A stretch of DNA of 14,077 bases, from contig JBJXGF010000217.1 of assembly GCA_046153015.1 (NCBI GenBank), positions 1 through 14,077 of the forward strand. Reading direction: 5' to 3'. The DNA comes from JBJXGF01 sp046153015. GTDB lineage: Bacteria; Actinomycetota; Acidimicrobiia; Acidimicrobiales; CAIXPF01. The notes below the pieces were generated by a model that had not been told where the DNA came from, made no database searches, and saw only the letters and a list, made by a program, of their open reading frames with translations. Positions 6,257 through 12,780 of the stretch are shown here, piece after piece; position 1 is the stretch's first letter, and every line of letters starts with the position of its first letter. Made by a program: the position numbers and the translations under genes.

Positions 6257-7978
6257 TCAGCGCAGCAGCCGGCGCACCTCGGGCGCGCCGAGGCGGGCGG
6301 CGTCGGCGGCGAGGTCGTCGAGCTGCTCCTGGGACTCCCGCTCGGCGGCCACCCGCGCCGTGTAGTGCTCGACCTCCCGGGCCCGGGCGTCGGCGTCCCA
6401 GCCGAGCACCTCGCCCATCAGCTCGGCGGCGGTCGGTGCGCAGCCCACGCCGCGGTGGAAGGTCTCGATCGAGAGCCGGGTGCGCCGGGTGAGCACGTCC
6501 TCGAGGTGCAGCGCCCCTTCGTGACTGGCGGCGTGGTGCACCTCGGCCGCCAGGTACGACTCGCCGCCGGGGAGGGGCCGGGCCAGCTCGGGGCGCTCGG
6601 CGATGAGCCCGAGCACCTCGTCGATGCGGGTTCCGTAGCGGCCGAGGAGGTGCTCGATGCGGGTCACGTGCAGCCCGGTCTCCTCGGCCAAGCGGTGGCG
6701 GCGGTTCCAGAGCGCCTCGTAGCCGGCCGCGCCGAGCAGCGGGGTGCGCTCGGTGCACGACGGCGGCGTCCGGCCCGTGAGGTTGCGGGCGGCCACGTCG
6801 ATGGCGTCGGCGGCCATGACCCGGTACGTGGTGTACTTGCCCCCGGCCACCGTGATCAGGCCGGGCACGGTCTGGGACACGGCGTGCTCGCGGGACAGCT
6901 CGCTCGTGGCGTCGGACTCGCCTTCGAGCAGGGGCCGCAGCCCGGCGTAGACGCCTTCGATGTCGTCGAAGGTGAGCGGGCTGGCCAGCGCCCGGTTGAC
7001 CCGGTCGAGCAGGTACCGGATGTCGGTGCGGCTGGCGGCGGGGTGCGCGAGGTCGAGGGTCCACTCCGTGTCGGTGGTGCCGATGATCCAGTGCCCGCCC
7101 CAGGGGATCACGAACAGCACGCTGGTCTCGGTGCGCAGCAGCAGCCCGACGTCGGCGTGGATGCGGTCCTTCGGCACCACGAGGTGGATGCCCTTGGAGG
7201 CCCGCACCCGGATCCGCCCCCGGCCGGCGAGGCCCTGCACCTGGTCGGTCCAGGCGCCGGTGGCGTTGACGAACTGGCGGCCCCGCACGACCAGCTCCCG
7301 GCCGGTCTCGCCGCAGCGGGCCCGCACCCCGACGACCCGGTCTCCTTCGCGGACGAAGCCAACCGCCTGCAGGCTCGGGGCGATCACCGCGCCGGCGCTT
7401 GCCGCGGTGCGGGCGAGGGTCACGGTGTGGCGGGCGTCGTCGACCTGGGCGTCCCAGTAGAGCAGCCCGCCCACGAGCGAGCGCCGCGCCAGCCCCGGGA
7501 ACAGCGCCAGCGCCCCCCGGCGGGTGAGGTGACGATGGCGGGGCAACGGGTTGTGGCCGCGCGCCGCGAGCAGGTCGTAGATCGCCACCCCGGCGCCCAC
7601 GTAGGCCCGCTCCCAGCCGCGATGGGTGAGCGGGTACAGGAAGGGCGTGGGCCGCACCAGGTGGGGGCACAGCGTGGTGAGCATGAGCGCCCGCTCCCGC
7701 AGGGCCTCCGCCACCAGGCCGATGTTGAGCTGCTCGAGGTAGCGCAGGCCGCCGTGGACCAGCTTGCTGGAGCGGCTGGAGGTGCCCGCGGCCAGGTCGC
7801 GCTGCTCCAGCAGGCCCACCCGGAGGCCCCGGGCGGCGGCGTCGAGCGCGCAGCCGCACCCGGTGACGCCGCCGCCGATCACCACCACGTCGAAGGTCTC
7901 GGCGCCGAGGCGGGCCAGCGCCGTGCTGCGCTCGGCCGGCCCGAGGCGGGCCGGGTCGCCAGCGGCGGTGTCGGTCAC
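6257..7978 (-). CDS. glpD: FAD-dependent glycerol-3-phosphate dehydrogenase GlpD
   Basis: GlpD oxidises sn-glycerol 3-phosphate to dihydroxyacetone phosphate and passes electrons to the quinone pool at the membrane. The 573-residue protein has the N-terminal FAD dinucleotide fold VVVIGGGVTG (31-40), the GTSSRSSKLVHGGLRYLE block (65-82), NATGAW (238-243), the IPWGGHWIIGTTDTEW region (291-306) and VAGGKYTTYR (377-386). A C-terminal helical domain follows to about 540. This length and domain order match full-length GlpD. The GTG start at 7978 overlaps the stop of the upstream protease gene as GTGA (7975-7978), so the two are probably translated in a coupled way. The gene ends at the palindrome ctgagcgctcag, just before the bidirectional hairpin. 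No glycerol kinase or uptake gene is visible. Confidence 0.94.
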   Translation of the reverse strand: MTDTAAGDPARLGPAERSTALARLGAETFDVVVIGGGVTGCGCALDAAARGLRVGLLEQRDLAAGTSSRSSKLVHGGLRYLEQLNIGLVAEALRERALMLTTLCPHLVRPTPFLYPLTHRGWERAYVGAGVAIYDLLAARGHNPLPRHRHLTRRGALALFPGLARRSLVGGLLYWDAQVDDARHTVTLARTAASAGAVIAPSLQAVGFVREGDRVVGVRARCGETGRELVVRGRQFVNATGAWTDQVQGLAGRGRIRVRASKGIHLVVPKDRIHADVGLLLRTETSVLFVIPWGGHWIIGTTDTEWTLDLAHPAASRTDIRYLLDRVNRALASPLTFDDIEGVYAGLRPLLEGESDATSELSREHAVSQTVPGLITVAGGKYTTYRVMAADAIDVAARNLTGRTPPSCTERTPLLGAAGYEALWNRRHRLAEETGLHVTRIEHLLGRYGTRIDEVLGLIAERPELARPLPGGESYLAAEVHHAASHEGALHLEDVLTRRTRLSIETFHRGVGCAPTAAELMGEVLGWDADARAREVEHYTARVAAERESQEQLDDLAADAARLGAPEVRRLLR

Positions 7979-9153
7979 CGCCGCAGGCAGCCGCCGGTCG
8001 AGGCCTGCGCGGTGGGGTTGCGCGGTACCTTGTCGAGCACCGCCTCGAGCTCCTCGTAGGTGAGCGCGAACGCGGAGCCTCCGGGCTCGCGGTCCACGGC
8101 GAAGGTGAGGCCCACGACCTTGCCCTCGGCGTTCACCAGCGGCCCGCCGCTGTCGCCCTGGCGGACGTCGGCTGCGATCACGAACACCTCGCGCTCCACG
8201 CCCTTTTCCACCTCGTAGATGTCGGCGCTGCGGGCCGTCGTGCGCCGCTCGATGCGGAAGGGCCGCTCCGCCAGCGGCTTGCCCTCGGGGTAGCCGAGCA
8301 CCGCCCCGATGTCGCCCTCGTCGGCTTCGCCCAGCTCCAGGGCGGTCACGTCGAGGCCGACCACGGTGAGCAGCGCCAGGTCGCGCCGGGAGTCGAACAG
8401 GATCGGTCGGGCCCGGAATCGACGGCCGTCCTCGCGGATCACGTTCGTGACCGCCTCGCCCGCCACCACATGGGCGTTGGTGATCACGAGGTCCGGCGCC
8501 AGCGCGAAGCCGGTGCCGGTCTGGGTGTTGGCGCACGCCGTCCCCTCGATCTGCACCGTGGCGGCCTTCGCCGCCTTCAGGGCGCTGTGCTCCAGACCGG
8601 TCTCGGCGGGCGGCGGACCGGTGGCGCTGTCCTGGCCGAGCCCGCCCACCTGCAGGGACCAGCGGCCGCCGCCGAGGAGCCGGCCGAGCAGCGCGGCCGA
8701 GCGGGGCGGGTCGGGCATGGCGTCGTCGATGAGGTTGGCGAGCGCCGAGCCGCGCACCTGCCCGGCCAAGGAGTCCGACACCTGCAGCATGGTCGGCGTC
8801 AGGAACCACACGGCCAGCGCGACGCCGGCCACCCCGCTCACGACGCCGGCGCCGCGGTCCACCGTGCGCCCGGCCCCGGGCAGCACGGCGCGCCGCAGCC
8901 GGCTGCCCACGAGCGCCCCCAGCAGCTGGCCGAGGACCCCGCCGCCGATCAGCACCACCGCGGCGACGAAGAGGGCGCTGACCGAGCCGTCGGTGTCGAG
9001 CCAGCGCCCGAGCCCGGGCAGCAGACGCAGGCCGAGCGCCACGCCGAGCGCCAGGCCCAGCCACGAGGCCGCCCGCATCAGCAGGCCCAGGCGGTATCCG
9101 CCGATCGCGGCGGCCACGAACAACCCCAGGATCACCACGTCGAGCAGGCTCAC
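7975..9153 (-). CDS. marP: MarP-like membrane serine protease (CvpA domain plus trypsin-like domain)
   Basis: MarP in Mycobacterium tuberculosis is an inner-membrane protease acting in the periplasm that is needed for acid and oxidative stress survival. This 392-residue protein has the same plan: about four hydrophobic segments in the first 125 residues (CvpA-like), a linker, then a chymotrypsin-fold protease. The catalytic triad is His228 (TNAHVV), Asp258 (RRDLALL) and Ser335 (GDSGGP). Cys207 and Cys389 sit where MarP has its redox-sensitive disulfide. The GTG at 9153 follows a G-rich ribosome site. The gene lies 36 bases after the tRNA methyltransferase gene, with a 14-base perfect palindrome (9167-9180) in the gap, and overlaps glpD by 4 bases. 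The gene symbol is by domain plan, not proven orthology. Confidence 0.9.
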   Translation of the reverse strand: MSLLDVVILGLFVAAAIGGYRLGLLMRAASWLGLALGVALGLRLLPGLGRWLDTDGSVSALFVAAVVLIGGGVLGQLLGALVGSRLRRAVLPGAGRTVDRGAGVVSGVAGVALAVWFLTPTMLQVSDSLAGQVRGSALANLIDDAMPDPPRSAALLGRLLGGGRWSLQVGGLGQDSATGPPPAETGLEHSALKAAKAATVQIEGTACANTQTGTGFALAPDLVITNAHVVAGEAVTNVIREDGRRFRARPILFDSRRDLALLTVVGLDVTALELGEADEGDIGAVLGYPEGKPLAERPFRIERRTTARSADIYEVEKGVEREVFVIAADVRQGDSGGPLVNAEGKVVGLTFAVDREPGGSAFALTYEELEAVLDKVPRNPTAQASTGGCLRR

Positions 9154-9166
9154 CGCCGGGCCGCCC

Positions 9167-9180
9167 CCGAGCGCGCTCGG
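9167..9180. repeat. 14-base perfect palindrome between trmI and marP
   Basis: ccgagcgcgctcgg reads the same on both strands and fills much of the 36-base gap between the methyltransferase stop and the marP start. It could be an operator or a weak stem, but GC-rich sequence produces such palindromes often. Confidence 0.35.
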
Positions 9181-9189
9181 CAGCGCCGG

Positions 9190-9966
9190 TCAGGCGAGCC
9201 AGCGGGCATGGGTGAGGAACCCGGTGTGGGCGACCATGCGATGGTCGGGCCGGACCGACTGGCCTTCGATGTGCCACGTGCGGTTGAGCACCTCGACGGT
9301 CTCGGCCAGCGCGAACCCGTGCTCGGCGAGGGCCTCACGCGTCTGCACGGCCTGGACGATCGAGGGCGTGTACGCAGCGAGGATCCCACCGGGCCGCAAC
9401 GCAGCCCGAGCGTGCTTGACCACCTGCCAGGGCTCGGGCAGGTCGAGCACCACCCGGTCGACGCCGGTCTCGTCGATCCCCTCGTAGCAGTCGCGCAGCT
9501 CGACCCGGTAGCGCCCGGCCGCCTCCTCCCCGAGAAAGGCCAGCACGTTGGCCTGGGCGCGGGCGGCGAAGTCGGGCCGCAGCTCGTAGCCGGTCACCAC
9601 CGCGCCGGCCCGCAGGAGGGTCATCGACAGGGCGCCGGAGCCGACGCCGGACTCGAGGATCCGGGCGCCGGGGAACACGTCGCAGATCATGAGCAGCGGC
9701 CCGAGGTCCTTCGGGTAGATCACCTGGGCGCCGCGCGGCATCTTGAGCACGAACTCGGCCAGGGTCGGGCGCAGCACCCGGTACGACGCCCCGTGCGTGG
9801 AGCGCACGATCGCGCCCTCCGCCGCGCCGATCAGCTCGTCATGGCGGAGGAAGCCGGCGTGGGAGTGGAACTGCGCCCCGGCCGTCAACGTCACGAGGTA
9901 GCGCCGGCCCTTCGAGTCGAACAGCAGCACCCGCTCGCCGGCCGTGAGCGGCCCGCTGCGGCTCAC
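9190..9966 (-). CDS. trmI: tRNA (adenine-58-N1)-methyltransferase TrmI
   Basis: TrmI methylates adenosine 58 in the T-loop of tRNAs using S-adenosylmethionine and works as a tetramer. The 258-residue protein has an N-terminal beta domain, then IYPKDLGPLLM (83-93), the SAM-binding motif ESGVGSGA (105-112), GYELRPD (126-132) with the ribose-binding Glu, and LDLPEPW (174-180), whose Asp175 is the likely catalytic residue. It resembles the studied mycobacterial enzyme Rv2118c, whose gene also lies near the proteasome genes. The GTG at 9966 overlaps the upstream TtuA stop as GTGA (9963-9966). A longer frame to 10923 is only read-through of the overlapping gene. Pairing with TtuA makes sense: m1A58 assists s2T54 formation in Thermus. 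Confidence 0.95.
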   Translation of the reverse strand: MSRSGPLTAGERVLLFDSKGRRYLVTLTAGAQFHSHAGFLRHDELIGAAEGAIVRSTHGASYRVLRPTLAEFVLKMPRGAQVIYPKDLGPLLMICDVFPGARILESGVGSGALSMTLLRAGAVVTGYELRPDFAARAQANVLAFLGEEAAGRYRVELRDCYEGIDETGVDRVVLDLPEPWQVVKHARAALRPGGILAAYTPSIVQAVQTREALAEHGFALAETVEVLNRTWHIEGQSVRPDHRMVAHTGFLTHARWLA

Positions 9967-10928
9967 GGCTTGGGGCCGATCTGCACCGGGGTCGGCGCCC
10001 CGCCGGCCCGCTCGACCAGCCGGCAGAACGCGCACACCGCCGTCGGGGTGGGCGCGCCGCAGCGCTCGCAGCGCAGGCTCTCGCCCTCTTCGTGGTCGTC
10101 CCCGGCCTCGCCGCCGGGCCGCCCGGCGCGCAGCAGCGCCGACGCCCGATCGAGGAACCCGAAGTAGAAGTCGTGCTTCGAGCCGGGCGAGGCCAGCTCG
10201 ATGTCGTTCAACGCCGCCTTGTAGCCGAGGTGGCGGTTGCCGGCGGCCATCGGGCACTCCTCCACCTGGTAGTCGATGCCGCGCAGCACGCAGTACGCCG
10301 CCATGTCCCGCTCGGTGAGGCGCACGAGCGGCTTCGCCTTGCGGGGGAACCCGTCCCCGGCGGGCAGCACCGGGAGCTGGCGGGCGAGGTACTCCATCTG
10401 CCAGCGCAGCACGTTGCCGAAGAGCACCGCCGCCTCGTCGTCGAGGTTGTGGCCGGTCACCAGCACGTCGTAGCCGCCGTCGAGCGCGGCCTTGTCGAAC
10501 AGCCGACGCTTGGAAAGCCCGCACGCCGAGCAGGGCACGCGCTTGACCGCCTTCGCCGCCGACGCCACGTCGAAGCCGTAATCGCGGGGCAGGTCGACCT
10601 CGTGCAGCACGAGGCCTCGCTCCTCGGCGAAGGCGCGGGCGAAGGCGCCGGACTCGCCGGAGTAGCCCTCCTCGCCGCCGATGCCGAGCCCGATATAGAG
10701 GCCGTCGGCGTCGTAGCCCAGCTCCCGCAGGAGATCCCACACGGCCAGCGAGTCCTTGCCGCCCGACACCGCCACGAGCACCCGCTCGCCGGGCCGGATC
10801 ATGTCGAACTGCTCGATGGCCTTGCGCACCTGGTCGCGGCACATGCGCAGGAAGTGCTCGCTGCAGTAGTTGGCGTTCTGGCGGCGCACGTCGATCACCG
10901 CCGGTCCGCGGCACACGCGGCACTTCAC
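9963..10928 (-). CDS. ttuA: TtuA-type tRNA 2-thiolation enzyme
   Basis: TtuA inserts sulfur at position 2 of T54 in tRNA, activating the base with ATP and taking sulfur from a thiocarboxylated carrier. The 321-residue protein has all the marks of the family. An N-terminal zinc site is Cys3, Cys6, Cys22 and His25. The PP-loop is SGGKDS (55-60), with GHNLDDEA (159-166) further on. The three [4Fe-4S] ligands are Cys133, Cys136 and Cys225, matching Cys130/133/222 of Thermus TtuA. A C-terminal zinc ribbon is Cys287, Cys290, Cys299 and Cys302. The GTG at 10928 overlaps the stop of the upstream sulfur-carrier gene as GTGA (10925-10928). The related TtcA acts on C32 but lacks this zinc-finger plan, so TtuA is preferred. 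The activating enzyme TtuC is not in the window. Confidence 0.93.
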   Translation of the reverse strand: MKCRVCRGPAVIDVRRQNANYCSEHFLRMCRDQVRKAIEQFDMIRPGERVLVAVSGGKDSLAVWDLLRELGYDADGLYIGLGIGGEEGYSGESGAFARAFAEERGLVLHEVDLPRDYGFDVASAAKAVKRVPCSACGLSKRRLFDKAALDGGYDVLVTGHNLDDEAAVLFGNVLRWQMEYLARQLPVLPAGDGFPRKAKPLVRLTERDMAAYCVLRGIDYQVEECPMAAGNRHLGYKAALNDIELASPGSKHDFYFGFLDRASALLRAGRPGGEAGDDHEEGESLRCERCGAPTPTAVCAFCRLVERAGGAPTPVQIGPKP

Positions 10929-11134
10929 GCCGCGCCCCCCGAGATGACCGGACGGATCTCGACCACGTCGCTGTCGGCCAGCATCGCGTCGCCAGGCACG
11001 AGCGTGCCGTTCTGGATCACGAGCACCGACTCCCGGTTGAGCTGCAGCCGGTCGAGCACGGCGATCACGCTCGCCGGGCCGGGGAACGTGACCTCGCGGC
11101 GCGGGTTGCGGAGCAGCACCTTCACGGCGCTCAT
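10925..11134 (-). CDS. ttuB: TtuB/ThiS/MoaD-like ubiquitin-fold sulfur carrier
   Basis: This 69-residue protein has the beta-grasp pattern of small sulfur carriers and ends RPVISGGAA. Thermus TtuB ends in a similar ISGG, becomes a thiocarboxylate at the last Gly, and donates sulfur to TtuA; it can also be conjugated to proteins. The 4-base overlap with the TtuA gene strongly supports that role here. Two Ala residues follow the Gly-Gly, so the tail would need trimming before an E1-like enzyme could adenylate it; no peptidase of the JAMM type is seen nearby. The ATG at 11134 lacks a clear Shine-Dalgarno, and a 6-bp stem with a tetraloop (11141-11156) sits just upstream. ThiS for thiamine or MoaD for molybdopterin are alternatives, less likely from the context. 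Confidence 0.85.
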   Translation of the reverse strand: MSAVKVLLRNPRREVTFPGPASVIAVLDRLQLNRESVLVIQNGTLVPGDAMLADSDVVEIRPVISGGAA

Positions 11135-11140
11135 GATAGG

Positions 11141-11156
11141 GGCGCGTGGTCGCGCC
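11141..11156 (-). promoter_or_regulatory. Small hairpin upstream of the ttuB-like gene
   Basis: ggcgcg and cgcgcc pair perfectly around a 4-base loop, 7 bases upstream of the ttuB-like ATG, in the 40-base gap after the 68-residue membrane protein gene. It may separate the tRNA module from the upstream genes or modulate its translation. There is no T-run. Confidence 0.35.
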
Positions 11157-11174
11157 GCTCCCCGCGCCGCCTGG

Positions 11175-11381
11175 TCAGGCGCGCCGACCGCCGTGGCGCT
11201 CCCGACGATGGGCCACGGTCAGGGTCTGGCCCGGCTTGAGCTTCTCCTTGTAGACCACCCGCTCCCGTCGCCGGCTGGCCGAGGCCAGCAGGCGCAGGCC
11301 GCTCATGGCCAGCGCCGCGTACGTCCAGGGCCCGCCCCGGCGCAGCGCCTGACGCACGAGCAGCCTCAGCAGCAGCCTCAT
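11175..11381 (-). CDS. Small basic membrane-associated protein, unknown function
   Basis: This 68-residue protein has a basic N terminus, one short hydrophobic stretch at about 19-34, then a conserved-looking tail with YKEKLKPGQTL followed by Arg and His residues. I do not recognise a named family. The ATG at 11381 overlaps the stop of the upstream 79-residue membrane protein gene as ATGA (11378-11381), so it is the third gene of a coupled small-membrane-protein set. The strongly basic ends suggest contact with lipid head groups or nucleic acid, but that is only inference. Coding is supported by the tight overlaps and similar codon use. Confidence 0.7.
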   Translation of the reverse strand: MRLLLRLLVRQALRRGGPWTYAALAMSGLRLLASASRRRERVVYKEKLKPGQTLTVAHRRERHGGRRA

Positions 11382-11617
11382 ACGCGGCGGATCTCGACGA
11401 CCGTGCTGCGTCGCTTCCCGCTGCGCCGCCCCAACAAGAAGATCAGCACCACGACCACCACGGCGATGCCGGCGCCCACGTACGCGGCGTACCCCTTGGC
11501 CTGCTCGGCGACATCCTCGACCCCGCCCTGCAGCTCCCGGAACTTGGCCTCGATGTCGGCCCGGGTGACCTTTCCTGCTGTACCGCCTTCACGATCGCGT
11601 GCGTGGCTGGCGCTCAT
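11378..11617 (-). CDS. Small single-pass membrane protein, unknown function
   Basis: This 79-residue protein has a soluble, mixed-charge N-terminal part (about 17-40) likely to form an amphipathic helix (KVTRADIEAKFRELQGGVED), one clear membrane span at about 46-63 rich in Val, Ile and Leu, and a short basic C-terminal tail. The basic tail after the span suggests that the C terminus faces the cytoplasm. The ATG at 11617 overlaps the stop of the holin-like gene as ATGA (11614-11617), and its own stop overlaps the next gene in the same way. I do not recognise a family with known function. Confidence 0.75.
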   Translation of the reverse strand: MSASHARDREGGTAGKVTRADIEAKFRELQGGVEDVAEQAKGYAAYVGAGIAVVVVVLIFLLGRRSGKRRSTVVEIRRV

Positions 11618-11985
11618 CGGGCGCTCCCTCCGGCCTCGTGGGCGGGGTCCGGCTGCCGGCCGCGGCGCCCCGCCCGGGAAATGGCCGCGGCCAGCACCCC
11701 GATCAGCGCCACCGCGCCGAGCAGCGTGATCGCGTACGGAACGAACGACCAGTTGCCGTCGAACGCGTCGCCCGTCTCGGTCTGGAGCAGGCGCAGCACG
11801 CCGAGCAGGACCAGCACCGCGGCCAGCGCCATGGCCGACGCCCCCGCCACGCCCCACGCCACATAGCGGGCGAGGCCCTTCAGCGGCTCGATCGTCTCCT
11901 GCTTCGCGTAGGCGACGACCAGGTCGCGCAGCTCCTGGCCGGTGGCGGCGAAGCCCTTCGGACCGCTGGCCCGGACGGCGCTCAC
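11614..11985 (-). CDS. Holin-like (DUF1469/phage holin superfamily III type) membrane protein
   Basis: This 123-residue protein has a soluble N-terminal segment with TGQELRDLVVAYAKQE, then two membrane spans at about 42-68 and 82-103 and a basic tail. The plan is that of the widespread actinobacterial putative holin superfamily III proteins, which are chromosomal and of unknown function despite the name; no phage genes are nearby. The GTG at 11985 overlaps the stop of an upstream repeat-made mini-ORF as GTGA (11982-11985). Its stop overlaps the 79-residue gene. It is the first gene of a coupled set of three small membrane proteins. An upstream extension in frame would be His-rich, but it has no standard start codon. 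Confidence 0.75.
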   Translation of the reverse strand: MSAVRASGPKGFAATGQELRDLVVAYAKQETIEPLKGLARYVAWGVAGASAMALAAVLVLLGVLRLLQTETGDAFDGNWSFVPYAITLLGAVALIGVLAAAISRAGRRGRQPDPAHEAGGSAR

Positions 11986-12059
11986 CGCCGGCCCCGGGCG
12001 CCGCGGGTGTGCGTGCAGCGGGTGCTCGTGTCGCGGGTGCTCATACTGCGTGTGTTCAT
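11982..12059 (-). CDS. Possible 25-residue mini-ORF of pentapeptide repeats
   Basis: The ATG at 12059 opens a frame of 25 codons whose peptide repeats a five-residue unit, with versions STRDT and STRCT, and ends in an Arg-rich tail. It is built from the four-copy 15-base repeat below. Its stop overlaps the holin-like start as GTGA, and its ATG overlaps (ATGA, 12056-12059) the end of an even smaller 14-codon frame starting at 12100. No clear ribosome site is seen. It may be a coupling leader or simply open by chance. Confidence 0.2.
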   Translation of the reverse strand: MNTRSMSTRDTSTRCTHTRGARGRR

Positions 12060-12060
12060 G
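12001..12060. repeat. Four-copy degenerate 15-base tandem repeat
   Basis: Four consecutive 15-base units start at 12001, 12016, 12031 and 12046. The shared core is gcgggtgctc with changes at a few places; the middle two copies are closest and the last has diverged most. The unit is a multiple of three, so it encodes pentapeptide repeats in every open frame: Ser/Thr/Arg-rich in the mini-ORF and His-rich (EHPR, EHPL) in the holin-like frame. It lies in the 119-base gap between the LON-domain gene and the holin-like gene. Confidence 0.7.
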
Positions 12061-12077
12061 CCCTGCTTGCGCTCGTC

Positions 12078-12101
12078 GTCACCATCACGGTCACCATCAC
12101 G
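12078..12101. repeat. Perfect 12-base tandem duplication
   Basis: gtcaccatcacg is present twice without a gap (12078-12089 and 12090-12101), just after the LON-domain gene's stop on the minus strand. On the minus strand it places several GTG and ATG codons in a row. It adjoins the 15-base repeats, so this gap is made almost entirely of repeats. Confidence 0.7.
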
Positions 12102-12104
12102 CCG

Positions 12105-12737
12105 TCACTCGTCGTCGTCGTTCATGGCCGCCCGCAGCGTGAGGAACTCGGCCTCGTCGCTCAGCAGGCTGGTGAGCACCGAGCAGCGCTCGGCGGCGGT
12201 GGGGATCTGCAGGATCTTGTGCCGGTCGAGCGCACCGAGCGGGCTCACCGACGCGGCCTGGAAGGTGCCGAGCACCGCGTCGTCGGGGAAGCTGAGATCG
12301 GCGTCGGGCACGTCGTGACCCAGGCGGCCGAGCAGGCCGAGCACCTGCCGGCACAGCTCCACCAGCCGCTGGTAGTCGGCCTCGCTCGGGGGCGCGGCGT
12401 CGGCCGGCTCGGCGAAATCCTCCACCTCGGCCCGCGGGTACGGCGCGTCGTCGAGCCAGCGCAGCACCCGGATCCGCCGGTCCCCCACCGTGATGAGGTG
12501 CCAACGCCCGTCGGGGAACTGCTGCGCGGCCACGATCGTGGCCACCGTGCCGATGCTCGTGCGCACGTCTCCCCCGCCGACCTCGCTGCCCCGCTCGATG
12601 AGCGTGACCCCGAACTCGCGGCCGGCCTCGATCACGTCCTGCATGAGGGCCCGGTAGCGGGGCTCGAACACGTGGAGGGGCAGCACCATCCCCGGGAACA
12701 GCACCACGCCGAGGGGGAACATGGGCAGCTCGGCCAC
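12105..12737 (-). CDS. Stand-alone LON substrate-binding-domain protein
   Basis: This 210-residue protein matches the N-terminal substrate-binding domain of Lon protease: ELPMFPLGVVLFPGMVLPL then HVFEPRYRALM (3-32), followed by a beta-rich region with GTVATIVA and GDRRIRVLRW. It lacks the AAA and protease domains, so it is not a protease. Such single-domain proteins are common in bacteria and their role is not well defined; peptide or protein binding is the usual guess. The C terminus is acidic (DDDE). The start is GTG at 12737 with no strong ribosome site. It lies 43 bases after the carboxypeptidase gene and is followed by the repeat-filled gap before the holin-like gene. Whether it delivers anything to the proteasome is unknown. 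Confidence 0.9.
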   Translation of the reverse strand: MAELPMFPLGVVLFPGMVLPLHVFEPRYRALMQDVIEAGREFGVTLIERGSEVGGGDVRTSIGTVATIVAAQQFPDGRWHLITVGDRRIRVLRWLDDAPYPRAEVEDFAEPADAAPPSEADYQRLVELCRQVLGLLGRLGHDVPDADLSFPDDAVLGTFQAASVSPLGALDRHKILQIPTAAERCSVLTSLLSDEAEFLTLRAAMNDDDE

Positions 12738-12780
12738 GTTCGGACACTAGCCGCGCCGGCGGCGCCGGCCGGCCGCCCGG

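Noticed and set aside
5973..7859. Long minus-strand frame (628 codons) across glpD and the ferredoxin end
   Set aside because: It is frame-shifted relative to glpD, made almost only of Arg, Pro, Gly and Ala, and runs antisense through the ferredoxin gene and the hairpin.
6242..8059. Long open frame (605 codons) on the plus strand opposite glpD
   Set aside because: It mirrors glpD, which has clear family motifs throughout. The opposite-strand protein is low-complexity, rich in Gly, Ala, Val, His and Arg, as expected from GC-rich antisense sequence.
8470..11729. Long plus-strand frames opposite marP, trmI, ttuA and the small membrane genes
   Set aside because: They cross several real gene boundaries on the other strand and have low-complexity compositions.
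11614..11985. Prophage remnant suggested by the holin-like gene
   Set aside because: No other phage gene, attachment site or integrase is nearby, and this holin-like family is normally chromosomal in Actinobacteria.
11983..12078. His-rich N-terminal extension of the holin-like protein
   Set aside because: The frame is open and reads His-Glu-His-Pro repeats, but there is no ATG, GTG or TTG between the upstream stop and the chosen GTG at 11985.
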